DNA from: Clostridium sp. SY8519 | GTDB lineage: Bacteria; Bacillota; Clostridia; Lachnospirales; Lachnospiraceae | Reading direction: 5' to 3' | Assembly (NCBI RefSeq): GCF_000270305.1 | Contig: NC_015737.1 | Location: forward strand, 244,501 to 308,500 | Length of the DNA: 64,000 nucleotides | Shown here: positions 8,344-16,082 of the stretch, in pieces | How the letters are laid out: each line of letters begins with the position of its first letter | Numbering within the stretch: position 1 is the first letter of the stretch | The notes under the pieces: model-generated | The model's input: only the letters and a program-made list of their open reading frames with translations | Told to the model about the DNA's origin: nothing | Databases searched by the model: none | Made by a program: the position numbers and the translations under genes

Positions 8344-9297
8344 TTACAGGCGAATCAGCGCCAGAAGGCAGAGGAGAAAGGTGGCTGCCGAGAAGACTGC
8401 CACTACCTTAACCTCGGACCATCCGCCCAGTTCAAAATGATGATGAATCGGCGCCATCCGGAAGATCCGTTTTCCTCCGGTCTTTTTGAAATACGTCACC
8501 TGAATCATAACGGACAGAATCTCAATCCAGTAAATCAGTCCCACAATCAGGATATAAATCGGCATCTGCATCATATAGGCAGAGGCCGCCACAAAACCGC
8601 CCAGCGCCAGTGAGCCGGTATCTCCCATAAAGACTTTTGCCGGATAGACATTATACATCAGGAATCCCAGCAGCGCGCCGATCACTGCCGCGCACACCGG
8701 CGCGATCCCCGCGTCAAACCGCAGGGAACAGAGCAGGAAAAACGCCGCCACCGGCAGTGTCACCGTAGAAGCCAGGCCGTCCAGGCCGTCTGTAAAATTC
8801 ACGCCGTTCACCGTGCCGAGAATTCCCAGAAAAAGCACGGGAACCGCAACCCAGGAAAGGCGCAGCATATTCCCTGCCGTAAAAGGGATCCGCAGCTGCA
8901 GTGAAACATGGGCCGCCAGCAGGTAAATCAGAAACAGCACGACGACGATGATCTGCAGCAGAAATTTCTGTTTTGCCTTCAGTCCGTCTTTGTCGTGTTT
9001 CACCGCTTTCAGATAATCATCCAGAAAGCCGATGACCCCAAATCCGAGGGCTACCAGCATCACCGGAAGAATTCTGGGGTATCTGTGGGCATAAATCAGC
9101 GTAACCACCAGCATGCCCGCAAGGATCATAATGCCTCCCATCGAGGGGGTTCCCATTTTTTTCTGGTGGGATTTCAGTTCTTCTCGCTCGGTATTGCCGA
9201 TTTTTAACTTCTGCAGAGCCGGAATCACAAAGGGTCCCAGAACCAGAACCACAAAAAACGCGATAAATATCGGCAGAATTACCTGAACAGTCAACAT
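8344..9297 (-). CDS. mraY: Phospho-N-acetylmuramoyl-pentapeptide transferase
   Basis: An integral membrane enzyme that moves phospho-MurNAc-pentapeptide from UDP to undecaprenyl phosphate, making lipid I. The 317-residue protein shows the family's polytopic pattern of about ten membrane helices and its catalytic blocks: GTPSMGG (49-55), FLDDYLK (91-97, the Asp pair), NFTDGLDGLAS (167-177), KVFMGDTGSLALGG and the histidine cluster APIHHHFELGGW. Length is typical of Firmicutes. The ATG at 9297 has AGGAG seven bases ahead. It lies between the class B PBP and murD. Confidence 0.97.
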   Translation of the reverse strand: MLTVQVILPIFIAFFVVLVLGPFVIPALQKLKIGNTEREELKSHQKKMGTPSMGGIMILAGMLVVTLIYAHRYPRILPVMLVALGFGVIGFLDDYLKAVKHDKDGLKAKQKFLLQIIVVVLFLIYLLAAHVSLQLRIPFTAGNMLRLSWVAVPVLFLGILGTVNGVNFTDGLDGLASTVTLPVAAFFLLCSLRFDAGIAPVCAAVIGALLGFLMYNVYPAKVFMGDTGSLALGGFVAASAYMMQMPIYILIVGLIYWIEILSVMIQVTYFKKTGGKRIFRMAPIHHHFELGGWSEVKVVAVFSAATFLLCLLALIRL

Positions 9298-9332
9298 AAC
9301 ATACTCCTTCTCGCCGCCTGACCTGCGGCTGA

Positions 9333-11171
9333 TTATTTTTCATCTTTCTGAATATTCATATACGGCAGCACTTCCTTGAGAATCGACTTTACAATTCCCT
9401 GGGCATAGGTACTGTGGGCCTGATCGGCTGCATTCGGCTCATCCACCACGCAGTAAATTGCCACCTGGGGATTTTTCGCAGGAACCGCGCCTTCAAAGGA
9501 TACCAGATAATTTCCTCTTCCACGGGGCTGTTTTTCCGCGGTACCGGTTTTTCCGGTCATGGAATACCCCTTCACTTTCGCTGTTTTGCCGGTGCCCTTC
9601 GGGCCTGTTACTTCCTGAAGATAGGAAATCAGCTTCTTCGAAGTGGATTCGGACACTGTCTTCCGCAGCAGGGTGGCATCCTTCGTCTCCACCACATTTT
9701 CCTTGTCGTCCTCAATCTTGGATACCATGTGGGGCTGATAGTAATTGCCGCCGTTCACCAGGGAACAGTAGGCGGAAATCACCTGAACCATCGTAACGTT
9801 GAAGTTCTGCCCGAAGGAATTGGTGGCCAGATTGATCTTGTTTAATTCCTGCTCGGAATACAGCAGGGAATCTGTCCGGGCTTCCCCCGGCAGGTCAATA
9901 TTCGTTTTCAGGCCGAAATTAAACACATGCTGGTATTTCGAAAAGGTCTTTGCCCCCAGCGTCAGCCCGATATCCATCAGCGATACGTTGCAGGAATCCC
10001 GCAGCGCGTGGGCAATCGTCTCCGTCCCGTGGCCGGAGCGGTTATCACAGTGAATCTGCTCCCCGCTGATGGTCTTTACCCCGCTGCAGTAATAGGTCTC
10101 ATTGCCGGTAAGCTTTCCGGATTCCAGTCCCGCTGCCACCGTAAACGGCTTAAATGTGGATCCCGGTTCGTAAGTGGTGGTCGTGCAGAAATTCTGCCAG
10201 ATATCGTTGAGGGCTTCCAGCCGCTCATCATCGGACATCTTTTTGATCTCGCTTTTGGAATAGTAATCCGTCAGGCTCCAGGGATCGTTCAGCGAAAACG
10301 ACGGATAGGAAGCCATGGCAAGCACTTCCCCGGAATTCGGATCCATCAGAATAACGCCGATATGCTTCGCGGCGTTTGTATGACTGCTGTTGGAAGAATA
10401 CTTTCTGGCAAACTCCCTGATCTTATCTTCTACAATGGACTGAATATTCACATCAATGGTAGAGACGATGCTCTCTCCGTTGGTGGCCTCTTTGACGGTT
10501 GTCTCATAGGTGGAGTCATCGTTCAGATAGCCGTAGGACCTTCCGTCCGTACCATTCAGCGTATCATTGTAATAATCCTCCAGTCCCCCGATTCCTTCAT
10601 TGCCTGCTGTCGTAAATCCCAGGACAGAGGCAGCCAGCGTATCATAGGGATACTTGCGGATATATTCCTTTTCAAACCATACGCCTTTGATATTTGCTCC
10701 GGTTTTCTCATCGTTCTGCAGTTTTTCAAACTTAGACACCTTGGAATAGGCCAGTTTCTTTGCCAGCTTGTAATATTTTGTGGTTTTGTGTTTTTCGATA
10801 TAGGACTTTACTTTCTCCCTGTCAATACCGAAACACTCTTTCAGGGCGTTCAGCGTGGGATCCAGATAGGTGTCCTTGCTGGTGATGACACTGCAATCCA
10901 AAATGACATTGTAGACGTCGGTACTGGTTGCAAGGACCGTGCCCTTGCGGTCTACAATGTCACCTCTGCGGAATGGAATTGTGGTACTGGAGTACTCCTG
11001 CTGACTCAGTACAATTTTTTCATAACGGTCTCCGCTGCGCAGCTGTATAAAAGCAACTCTTGCCAGCAAAAACACCATAAGCACAACGATGGCAACAAAA
11101 ACAAGAAACAGTTTCTTCTTCATACGCTGTGCTAAGTGAAATTTCTTTATTCTTTTTTTTCTTCGGGCCAT
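9333..11171 (-). CDS. pbpB: Class B penicillin-binding protein (FtsI/PBP2B/SpoVD-like)
   Basis: A membrane-anchored transpeptidase that cross-links septal peptidoglycan, normally with FtsW. The 612-residue protein has a basic N-terminus, one membrane helix (about 20-43), a PBP dimerisation domain, and a transpeptidase domain with the active-site STFK (338-341), SCN (393-395) and KTGT (541-544). No PASTA domain follows, unlike Bacillus PBP2B or SpoVD, which carry them. The ATG at 11171 has AGGA ten bases ahead; a second ATG at codon 17 would still keep the helix. The position between the ftsL-like gene and mraY matches pbpB/spoVD. Whether it serves division, spore cortex or both cannot be seen. 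Confidence 0.93.
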   Translation of the reverse strand: MARRKKRIKKFHLAQRMKKKLFLVFVAIVVLMVFLLARVAFIQLRSGDRYEKIVLSQQEYSSTTIPFRRGDIVDRKGTVLATSTDVYNVILDCSVITSKDTYLDPTLNALKECFGIDREKVKSYIEKHKTTKYYKLAKKLAYSKVSKFEKLQNDEKTGANIKGVWFEKEYIRKYPYDTLAASVLGFTTAGNEGIGGLEDYYNDTLNGTDGRSYGYLNDDSTYETTVKEATNGESIVSTIDVNIQSIVEDKIREFARKYSSNSSHTNAAKHIGVILMDPNSGEVLAMASYPSFSLNDPWSLTDYYSKSEIKKMSDDERLEALNDIWQNFCTTTTYEPGSTFKPFTVAAGLESGKLTGNETYYCSGVKTISGEQIHCDNRSGHGTETIAHALRDSCNVSLMDIGLTLGAKTFSKYQHVFNFGLKTNIDLPGEARTDSLLYSEQELNKINLATNSFGQNFNVTMVQVISAYCSLVNGGNYYQPHMVSKIEDDKENVVETKDATLLRKTVSESTSKKLISYLQEVTGPKGTGKTAKVKGYSMTGKTGTAEKQPRGRGNYLVSFEGAVPAKNPQVAIYCVVDEPNAADQAHSTYAQGIVKSILKEVLPYMNIQKDEK

Positions 11172-11226
11172 AAATCTTGCGTCCTGTTCTGATCTTTCCT
11201 ACGGATTGTCGGATACGCGGGTTCCG

Positions 11227-11721
11227 TCAGTCAGAAGACTTTTCCAGCTGGGTCATATAATCCTTCTGGTTCACGGAAAAGTACACCACCTGTTTGCTGC
11301 TGGGATAGGAAAGTCCCAGTTTTCTGGCTTTTTTCTTTACACTGTTGAGATTAACGGATGTCTGGAGCTGCTTCTCCAGCGCGTCATTGTCCGCTTTCCG
11401 GCTGCTGACTTCTTCCTGCAGCGCAGACACCTGCTGCATGCTGGCGGTCACTGCCGTGCGCCTGCTGACAAGGACGGAACATCCCACCACACAGATCAGC
11501 ACAACAGCCGCAAGAAACAGCAGATAGCTCCGGTTAAACCGCAGCGCATGCTGCTGGTTGCGCCGGGCAATATTCTGCCGGGCGCGGATCTGTTCCTGCT
11601 GTCTGCGGGTGCGTCTGGGCGGTTCCGGTTTTTTCTCCGGTACCGGTTCCAGCCTCGGCGCCGCGCTTCCTTCCGTATAAACCATTCGGTATTTTGGTCT
11701 GCTCTTCCTGCTGTCAGCCAT
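11227..11721 (-). CDS. ftsL: FtsL-like division protein
   Basis: A 164-residue bitopic protein with a long basic, Pro- and Arg-rich cytoplasmic part, one membrane helix (about 65-84), then a coiled coil (about 90-125) with regular hydrophobic spacing. A short C-terminal part has KARKLGLSYPSSKQVVYFS, like the end of FtsL/DivIC proteins. Sequence conservation in this family is low; the name rests on topology and on the position between rsmH and the class B PBP. FtsL joins DivIB and DivIC to activate the septal synthase. The cytoplasmic segment is longer than in Bacillus FtsL. AAGGA lies just upstream of the ATG. Confidence 0.75.
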   Translation of the reverse strand: MADSRKSRPKYRMVYTEGSAAPRLEPVPEKKPEPPRRTRRQQEQIRARQNIARRNQQHALRFNRSYLLFLAAVVLICVVGCSVLVSRRTAVTASMQQVSALQEEVSSRKADNDALEKQLQTSVNLNSVKKKARKLGLSYPSSKQVVYFSVNQKDYMTQLEKSSD

Positions 11722-11784
11722 TGTCCTTCTGCTCCTGTGTGTGATACTTCCTATTATGTAACGACCTGTAACAAATCCATCCTT

Positions 11785-12729
11785 CTATACGGATGCTTTT
11801 TCGAACACCCGCAGTTTCGCGCTTTTGGCGCGCCGGTTCGCTTTCATTTCTTCCTCTCCCGGAAGAATCGGCTTCTTTGTCAGCATCCTTCCCTGGGACA
11901 CCTTTCCGCATACACATACCGGAAAATCCGGCGGGCATGTGCAGGGGTTCTCGTTTCTGCGGAAATTCTGCTTCACGATCCTGTCCTCCAGCGAATGGAA
12001 GGTGATGATGCAAAGCCGTCCGCCCGGTTTCAGCAGCTGAATCATGCCGTCAATGGACTCTTCCAGGACTTCCAGTTCGTGATTCAGTTCAATCCGAATC
12101 GCCTGATAGGTCCGTTTCGCGGGATGTCCGCCATGCTCCCTGGCTTTGGCGGGAATCGAACGCCGGATCACCGCATTGAGCTGTCCGGCTGTGACAATCG
12201 GCTCTTTTTCTCTCGCCTGCACAATATTCTTCGCAATGGATCTGGCAAAACGTTCTTCCCCGTATTCACGAATGATCCGGCACAATTCGGCCTCGCTGTA
12301 TCCATTGACAATGTCCCGGGCCGTAAGGCTCTGTCTCTGATCCATGCGCATATCCAAGGGCGCATCCTCTTCCCGGTAGGTAAAGCCCCGGGACTGTTCA
12401 TCCAGCTGATAGGAAGATACCCCCAGGTCCAGAAGGATTCCGTCCACCGCCGGGATTCCCTCCCGGGATAAAACCTCCCCCATTTCATGATAATTGCTGC
12501 GGATGATCCGCACCTTATCCCGGAAAGGTTCCAGGCGCTGTGTGGCGGCGCGGATCGCGTCTGCGTCCTGATCAATGCCGATCAGTCTGCCCCGTTCGGA
12601 AATTCTGCGGCAGATCTCATAACTGTGACCGGCACCGCCCAGCGTCCCGTCCACATATATGCCGTCCGGGTCTGTCAGCAGCCACTCCATACATTCTTCC
12701 AGCAATACCGATTTGTGTTGAAATTCCAT
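11785..12729 (-). CDS. rsmH: 16S rRNA (cytosine-1402-N4) methyltransferase
   Basis: An S-adenosylmethionine-dependent methyltransferase that modifies C1402 in the ribosomal P site. The 314-residue product begins with the family block [13 protein letters not shown] and the SAM-binding [12 protein letters not shown] (25-36). It continues with [20 protein letters not shown] and the C-terminal [14 protein letters not shown] and [12 protein letters not shown] blocks. The ATG at 12729 follows GAAGGA. It stands second in the cluster, after mraZ, as in most bacteria. Confidence 0.97.
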   Translation of the reverse strand: MEFQHKSVLLEECMEWLLTDPDGIYVDGTLGGAGHSYEICRRISERGRLIGIDQDADAIRAATQRLEPFRDKVRIIRSNYHEMGEVLSREGIPAVDGILLDLGVSSYQLDEQSRGFTYREEDAPLDMRMDQRQSLTARDIVNGYSEAELCRIIREYGEERFARSIAKNIVQAREKEPIVTAGQLNAVIRRSIPAKAREHGGHPAKRTYQAIRIELNHELEVLEESIDGMIQLLKPGGRLCIITFHSLEDRIVKQNFRRNENPCTCPPDFPVCVCGKVSQGRMLTKKPILPGEEEMKANRRAKSAKLRVFEKASV

Positions 12730-12776
12730 CCTGTGTCCTTCTATGCCAAAACAGCCGCGGATGCCGCGGCCGTCGG

Positions 12777-13208
12777 TTAAATTCCGAGTCCCAGTTCCGC
12801 CATATGCTCCGCAATCTCATCCATATCTTCGTATTCGTTCTCTGCCATCCAGCGGTCCGCATCCCAGATCTCAATCCTGTTGCGGACTCCGGCCAGCACG
12901 GTGTCTTTCTTCAGTCCGGCAAACTCCCGCAGGACGCCCGGAATCAGGACTCTTCCCTGCTTGTCCACTTCACAGGAAGCGGCTCCCGCGAAGAAAAATC
13001 TGGAAAATTTGCGGGCTTCTTTTCCCGTGGTTATGATCTCGTTGAAATGTTCCTCAATCTGTTCCCACTCACTCATGGGATAGACATAAAGGCAGTGATC
13101 CAGACCTTTGGTCATCACAAACTCGTCACCCAGCTGATCCCGAAATTTCGCCGGCACGATCAGACGGCCTTTGGGATCAATGGTATGATTGTATTGTCCC
13201 ATAAACAT
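12777..13208 (-). CDS. mraZ: Transcriptional regulator MraZ
   Basis: A DNA-binding protein with two AbrB-like/SpoVT MraZ repeats, usually the first gene and repressor or modulator of the division cluster. The 143-residue length equals the Bacillus protein. The two repeats begin near [21 protein letters not shown] (about residues 3-22) and [18 protein letters not shown] (about 74-91); each carries the DxKGRLxxP-type signature. The frame also allows a GTG three codons earlier at 13217, but the ATG at 13208 has AAGG eight bases ahead and gives the canonical N-terminus. A promoter and AAAGTG boxes lie upstream and suggest autoregulation. Confidence 0.95.
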   Translation of the reverse strand: MFMGQYNHTIDPKGRLIVPAKFRDQLGDEFVMTKGLDHCLYVYPMSEWEQIEEHFNEIITTGKEARKFSRFFFAGAASCEVDKQGRVLIPGVLREFAGLKKDTVLAGVRNRIEIWDADRWMAENEYEDMDEIAEHMAELGLGI

Positions 13209-13270
13209 CGAGATCACCTTCTTTCCGGAGCGTACGGCTGATGCGGGTGAAAGTTATGCACAATTTTATC

Positions 13271-13315
13271 CACTTTATCCACTTTCCACCCTTCGGCACC
13301 ACTTCAAACCACTTT
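13271..13315 (-). promoter_or_regulatory. Probable MraZ operator (AAAGTG boxes)
   Basis: On the minus strand AAAGTGGAT occurs twice in tandem with a 9-base period (13280-13285 and 13271-13276 hold the hexamer). A further AAAGTG is at 13310-13315 and a GAAGTG at 13300-13305. The cluster starts about eight bases downstream of the -10 box. MraZ is known to bind short repeats with 9-10 base spacing in front of its own gene; the AAAGTG form with three-base spacers is the type described for Mollicutes. Confidence 0.65.
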
Positions 13316-13322
13316 TGTAACA

Positions 13323-13351
13323 ATTCTACCCCGAATCCCCTGAAAAAGCAA
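13323..13351 (-). promoter_or_regulatory. mraZ (division cluster) promoter
   Basis: TTGCTT (13346-13351), 17 bases and TAGAAT (13323-13328) on the minus strand, giving a leader of about 105 bases. The groES promoter uses the same TTGCTT -35 box. Confidence 0.65.
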
Positions 13352-13367
13352 TGTCTTTTTCTCTTAA

Positions 13368-13394
13368 GAAAATCGAAAAAAATGCCCGATTTTC
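13368..13394. promoter_or_regulatory. Inverted repeat upstream of the mraZ promoter
   Basis: Perfect 8-base arms GAAAATCG and CGATTTTC flank 11 bases. It ends about 17 bases upstream of the -35 box. It could be an activator site; no regulator is identified. Confidence 0.3.
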
Positions 13395-13569
13395 AACGGT
13401 TTGCCATTTTTCTGACACGAATGTATCCGGACTGTAGCCCGCAGCTTTTCAGGCTTTCCATACCACAAGCTGTAATTTTTGTAACATTTTGTACGGAATT
13501 CTTAACAATTTGTCCGCCCTGTGTGGAGGAAGGTGGGGGGATTTTGCAGATTTTCCCCTGAAATTAAAA

Positions 13570-13612
13570 AAAGCATATCCGGGAGCGGCCTGTACCGCTC
13601 CCGGATATGCTT
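13570..13612 (-). terminator. Terminator of the CoA-transferase gene
   Basis: On the minus strand a long perfect stem (GCATATCCGGGAGCGG paired with its complement, short loop) is followed by seven T. The plus strand has a shorter T4. Confidence 0.9.
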
Positions 13613-13654
13613 TTCACGGGAAATGATATCAAAGTGATTTTTCTTTTTTGTTTT

Positions 13655-14998
13655 TTACAATCCGCGCTTGTTGGAAGGCCGCCAGATTTTCTGTTTCTCC
13701 GCCTCCCGGATCAGCTCATCCCGGAAATCCGGATGGGCAATGGAAATCACACGTTCTGCCCGCTCCCAGGTGGGGATTCCCATCAGGTTCACCACACCAT
13801 ATTCCGTGGCCATAAACATGGTCTGTGTCCGGGGTGTGGTAATCACGTCACCACCGGTGAATTTCGGGATAATATTGGAATGCACCACCCCCTGCTTGTC
13901 AGTATGGGTGGAAGGCATCGCCAGGAACGCCTGGCCATGGTCCGCTTCACAGGCGCCGGTTACAAAATCAAGCTGTCCGCCGGTACCGCTGATGTGACGG
14001 GTTCCCGCTGTTTCGGAGCATACCTGTCCATACAGGTCCATGGCGATGCATCCGTTGATGGAAACAAAGTCATCCAGCGCTTTGATGGTTGCTGGACTGT
14101 TCACATAGGACATGGGGGCGGACATGATGTCAATATTGTTATCCAGGAAATCATACAGTTCCCGGGAACCGTTGCAGATAGAGAACACGCCCTTGCCCCG
14201 GTTGATCTTTTTCTTCTTATTTGTGATCTTCCCTGCCTGATACAGTTTCAGATAGCCGTCGCTCATGAGTTCGGTGTGCATGCCCAGGTCTTTCAGATCC
14301 GATTCCGCGATCAGTCCGCCCAGCGCGTTCGGCATACCGCCGATCCCGATCTGCAGCGTGATCCCGTCATACAGGTAGGGGAAAATATTTGCCGCAATGG
14401 CCCGGTCAATCTCACTGGCTTCGCCGCCCGGAGCCGTGCCGATCGGATGATTGTTTTCCACCACATAATCCACTTCGGAAATGTGGATATGATCCCCTTC
14501 CATGCCGAAAATTCGGGGCATCGTCTCATTTACTTCCAGAATAATATGATCTGCCGCATCCAGCATCTCCTGCATACAGCAGTTGGTCAGTCCATAGCTG
14601 AAATATCCGTGGTCATCCATTGGCGTCACAGTGATCATGGCCACATTCACCGGAGCCAGTCCCTTCTTATAATAGGTGCCGTTGTAGCGGAACAGCATCG
14701 GATTGTAAAAGGCCAGTCCCTGATCCACATATTTGCGGTCCAACCCGGAACAATGCCAGGCATTGTAAGTAAACGCCCGGTGCTCCGGATCACATTCCGC
14801 CACCTGCACCGGCTTCATCGCAATGGCGCTGCGGATCTTGACATCCCGCAGTTCCTCTTTCCTCGCTGCCAGCGCCGCATCCAGGGCTTCCGGGAAAGAA
14901 CAGGTCTGACTGTAATCCACCCAGTCTCCGTCTTTTACAAGTTTTACCGCTTCTTCCGGGGTGACAAGTTTCTGCTTATATTCGTCAAAAACGCTCAT
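13655..14998 (-). CDS. Acetyl-CoA hydrolase/transferase family protein, probable butyryl-CoA:acetate or 4-hydroxybutyrate CoA-transferase
   Basis: A family I CoA-transferase of 447 residues, the length of the butyryl-CoA:acetate CoA-transferase (But) and 4-hydroxybutyrate CoA-transferase (Cat2/AbfT) group. It has FTYNAWHCSGLDRK (But enzymes have FTWNSWHMSG), the CoA-binding GIGGMPNALGGLIAESDL, and the expected catalytic glutamate in HTELMSDG. It ends with an ISIAHPDFRDELI block and IWRPSNK. In butyrate producers such an enzyme swaps CoA between butyryl-CoA and acetate in the last step of fermentation; others act on propionate or 4-hydroxybutyrate. The divergence at the WHM site means substrate cannot be fixed by eye. 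It is monocistronic with an extended -10 promoter and a strong terminator. Confidence 0.85.
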   Translation of the reverse strand: MSVFDEYKQKLVTPEEAVKLVKDGDWVDYSQTCSFPEALDAALAARKEELRDVKIRSAIAMKPVQVAECDPEHRAFTYNAWHCSGLDRKYVDQGLAFYNPMLFRYNGTYYKKGLAPVNVAMITVTPMDDHGYFSYGLTNCCMQEMLDAADHIILEVNETMPRIFGMEGDHIHISEVDYVVENNHPIGTAPGGEASEIDRAIAANIFPYLYDGITLQIGIGGMPNALGGLIAESDLKDLGMHTELMSDGYLKLYQAGKITNKKKKINRGKGVFSICNGSRELYDFLDNNIDIMSAPMSYVNSPATIKALDDFVSINGCIAMDLYGQVCSETAGTRHISGTGGQLDFVTGACEADHGQAFLAMPSTHTDKQGVVHSNIIPKFTGGDVITTPRTQTMFMATEYGVVNLMGIPTWERAERVISIAHPDFRDELIREAEKQKIWRPSNKRGL

Positions 14999-15052
14999 TC
15001 CTATTCCTTTCTGTCTGTTTCAGACATTTCAGTTTCGCATTCAGTCAGGTGT

Positions 15053-15081
15053 ATTATACCATCTGCTTTCGGAATATGGAA
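15053..15081 (-). promoter_or_regulatory. CoA-transferase promoter
   Basis: A perfect TATAAT (15053-15058) with the extended TG motif (TGGTATAAT) on the minus strand; the -35 region (TTCCAT at 17 bases) is weak. Confidence 0.65.
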
Positions 15082-15114
15082 TATGATTTTGCAAGATATA
15101 TAATATATTTTTTC

Positions 15115-15147
15115 AAAAAAGAACTGCTGTCAACTGCAGCAGTTCTT
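15115..15147 (-). terminator. lgt terminator
   Basis: On the minus strand AAGAACTGCTG and CAGCAGTTCTT form an 11-bp stem followed by TTTT and a T-rich tract. Confidence 0.85.
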
Positions 15148-15201
15148 ATGCATTTCAAATTTTTCAGCTCTGCGTCCGGCTGTTTTCCGTCTTTCTGTTT
15201 A

Positions 15202-16080
15202 TCAGCTCTGCGTTCCGGCCGTTTTCTGTCTTCTGTGCACCCGGCGGCCGATCAGCAGCAAAAGCACGCCAAGCGCCGCCAGAATCACGGAAAGCACCTG
15301 AGACACAGCCAGCGAAGTTCCCGGTATCAGGAGCTGGTCTGTACGCAGCCCTTCAATCCAGGCGCGGCCGATGCCGTATCCCACCAGGTACAGGCAGAAC
15401 ACTTCTCCGTTGAATTTTTTATGTCTGGTCCAGAGCAGCAACAGAATCAGCAGTGCCAGGTTCCACAATGACTCATAGAGAAAGGTGGGGTGCACCTGGA
15501 TGTACTGTATGCCGTCAATAGTCATCTGATGTTCCGCCAGCGCCGAACTGATATCCGAAGCCCGCACTGCGCTGACCGGCAGGCGCATGGCCAGGAGTCC
15601 GTCGGTATAGCCGCCGAAGGCTTCCCGATTGAAGAAATTGCCCCAGCGGCCGATGATCTGTCCAAGGACCAGGCCGAGAACCGCCGTATCAAATACCAGC
15701 CGCATATTCAACTTTTTGATCCGCGCATACAGCCAGGCAGAAAACACTGCCCCGATTACGCCTCCGTATATCGCCAGGCCGCCCTGACGGATATTCAGAA
15801 TCGACAGCGGATGATCCTTATAGAGATCCCAGGAAAAAGCCACGTAATACAGCCGGGCACAGATCACGGAAATGATAATGCCCAGGATGGCCAGATTCAG
15901 GTAGTCATCCGGTGTCTGTCCCGTCCGGCGGGCCACCGCCATCACCAGCAGCGTGGCAAGCACCATGCCGGTGGCGATGACGATTCCATACAGGGCGATT
16001 TCAAACCCGAATACATGGATACTTTTCGGCACATGCCGCAGATACAGGTGCAGATGAGGAAAAATAATCCTGTAATCCAT
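15202..16080 (-). CDS. lgt: Prolipoprotein diacylglyceryl transferase
   Basis: The membrane enzyme that transfers diacylglycerol from phosphatidylglycerol to the cysteine of prelipoproteins. The 292-residue protein has seven or so membrane helices and the family blocks RQGGLAIYGGVIGA, GQIIGRWGNFFNREAFGG (the Lgt signature) and VHPTFLYESLWN. The conserved His of the E. coli HGG region is a Tyr here, which I recall from other clostridial Lgt proteins. The ATG at 16080 is two bases after the thrS stop codon and has only a weak ribosome binding site, so translation is probably coupled to thrS. A Lys/Arg-rich tail ends the protein. Confidence 0.95.
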   Translation of the reverse strand: MDYRIIFPHLHLYLRHVPKSIHVFGFEIALYGIVIATGMVLATLLVMAVARRTGQTPDDYLNLAILGIIISVICARLYYVAFSWDLYKDHPLSILNIRQGGLAIYGGVIGAVFSAWLYARIKKLNMRLVFDTAVLGLVLGQIIGRWGNFFNREAFGGYTDGLLAMRLPVSAVRASDISSALAEHQMTIDGIQYIQVHPTFLYESLWNLALLILLLLWTRHKKFNGEVFCLYLVGYGIGRAWIEGLRTDQLLIPGTSLAVSQVLSVILAALGVLLLLIGRRVHRRQKTAGTQS

Positions 16081-16082
16081 GC

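Larger units (their letters stand above)
13209..13654. other. mraZ upstream region, no gene
   Basis: This 446-base stretch holds, in the order of minus-strand transcription: the CoA-transferase terminator (13570-13612), about 170 bases with nothing recognised, an inverted repeat (13368-13394), the mraZ promoter (13323-13351) and the AAAGTG boxes (13271-13315). No open frame here looks like a gene. Confidence 0.7.

Noticed and set aside
9927-11135. 402-residue open frame on the plus strand
   Set aside because: Antisense shadow of the class B PBP gene.
13607-15103. 498-residue open frame on the plus strand
   Set aside because: It lies antisense to the CoA-transferase gene, has no family motif or ribosome binding site, and results from the codon use of the real gene.
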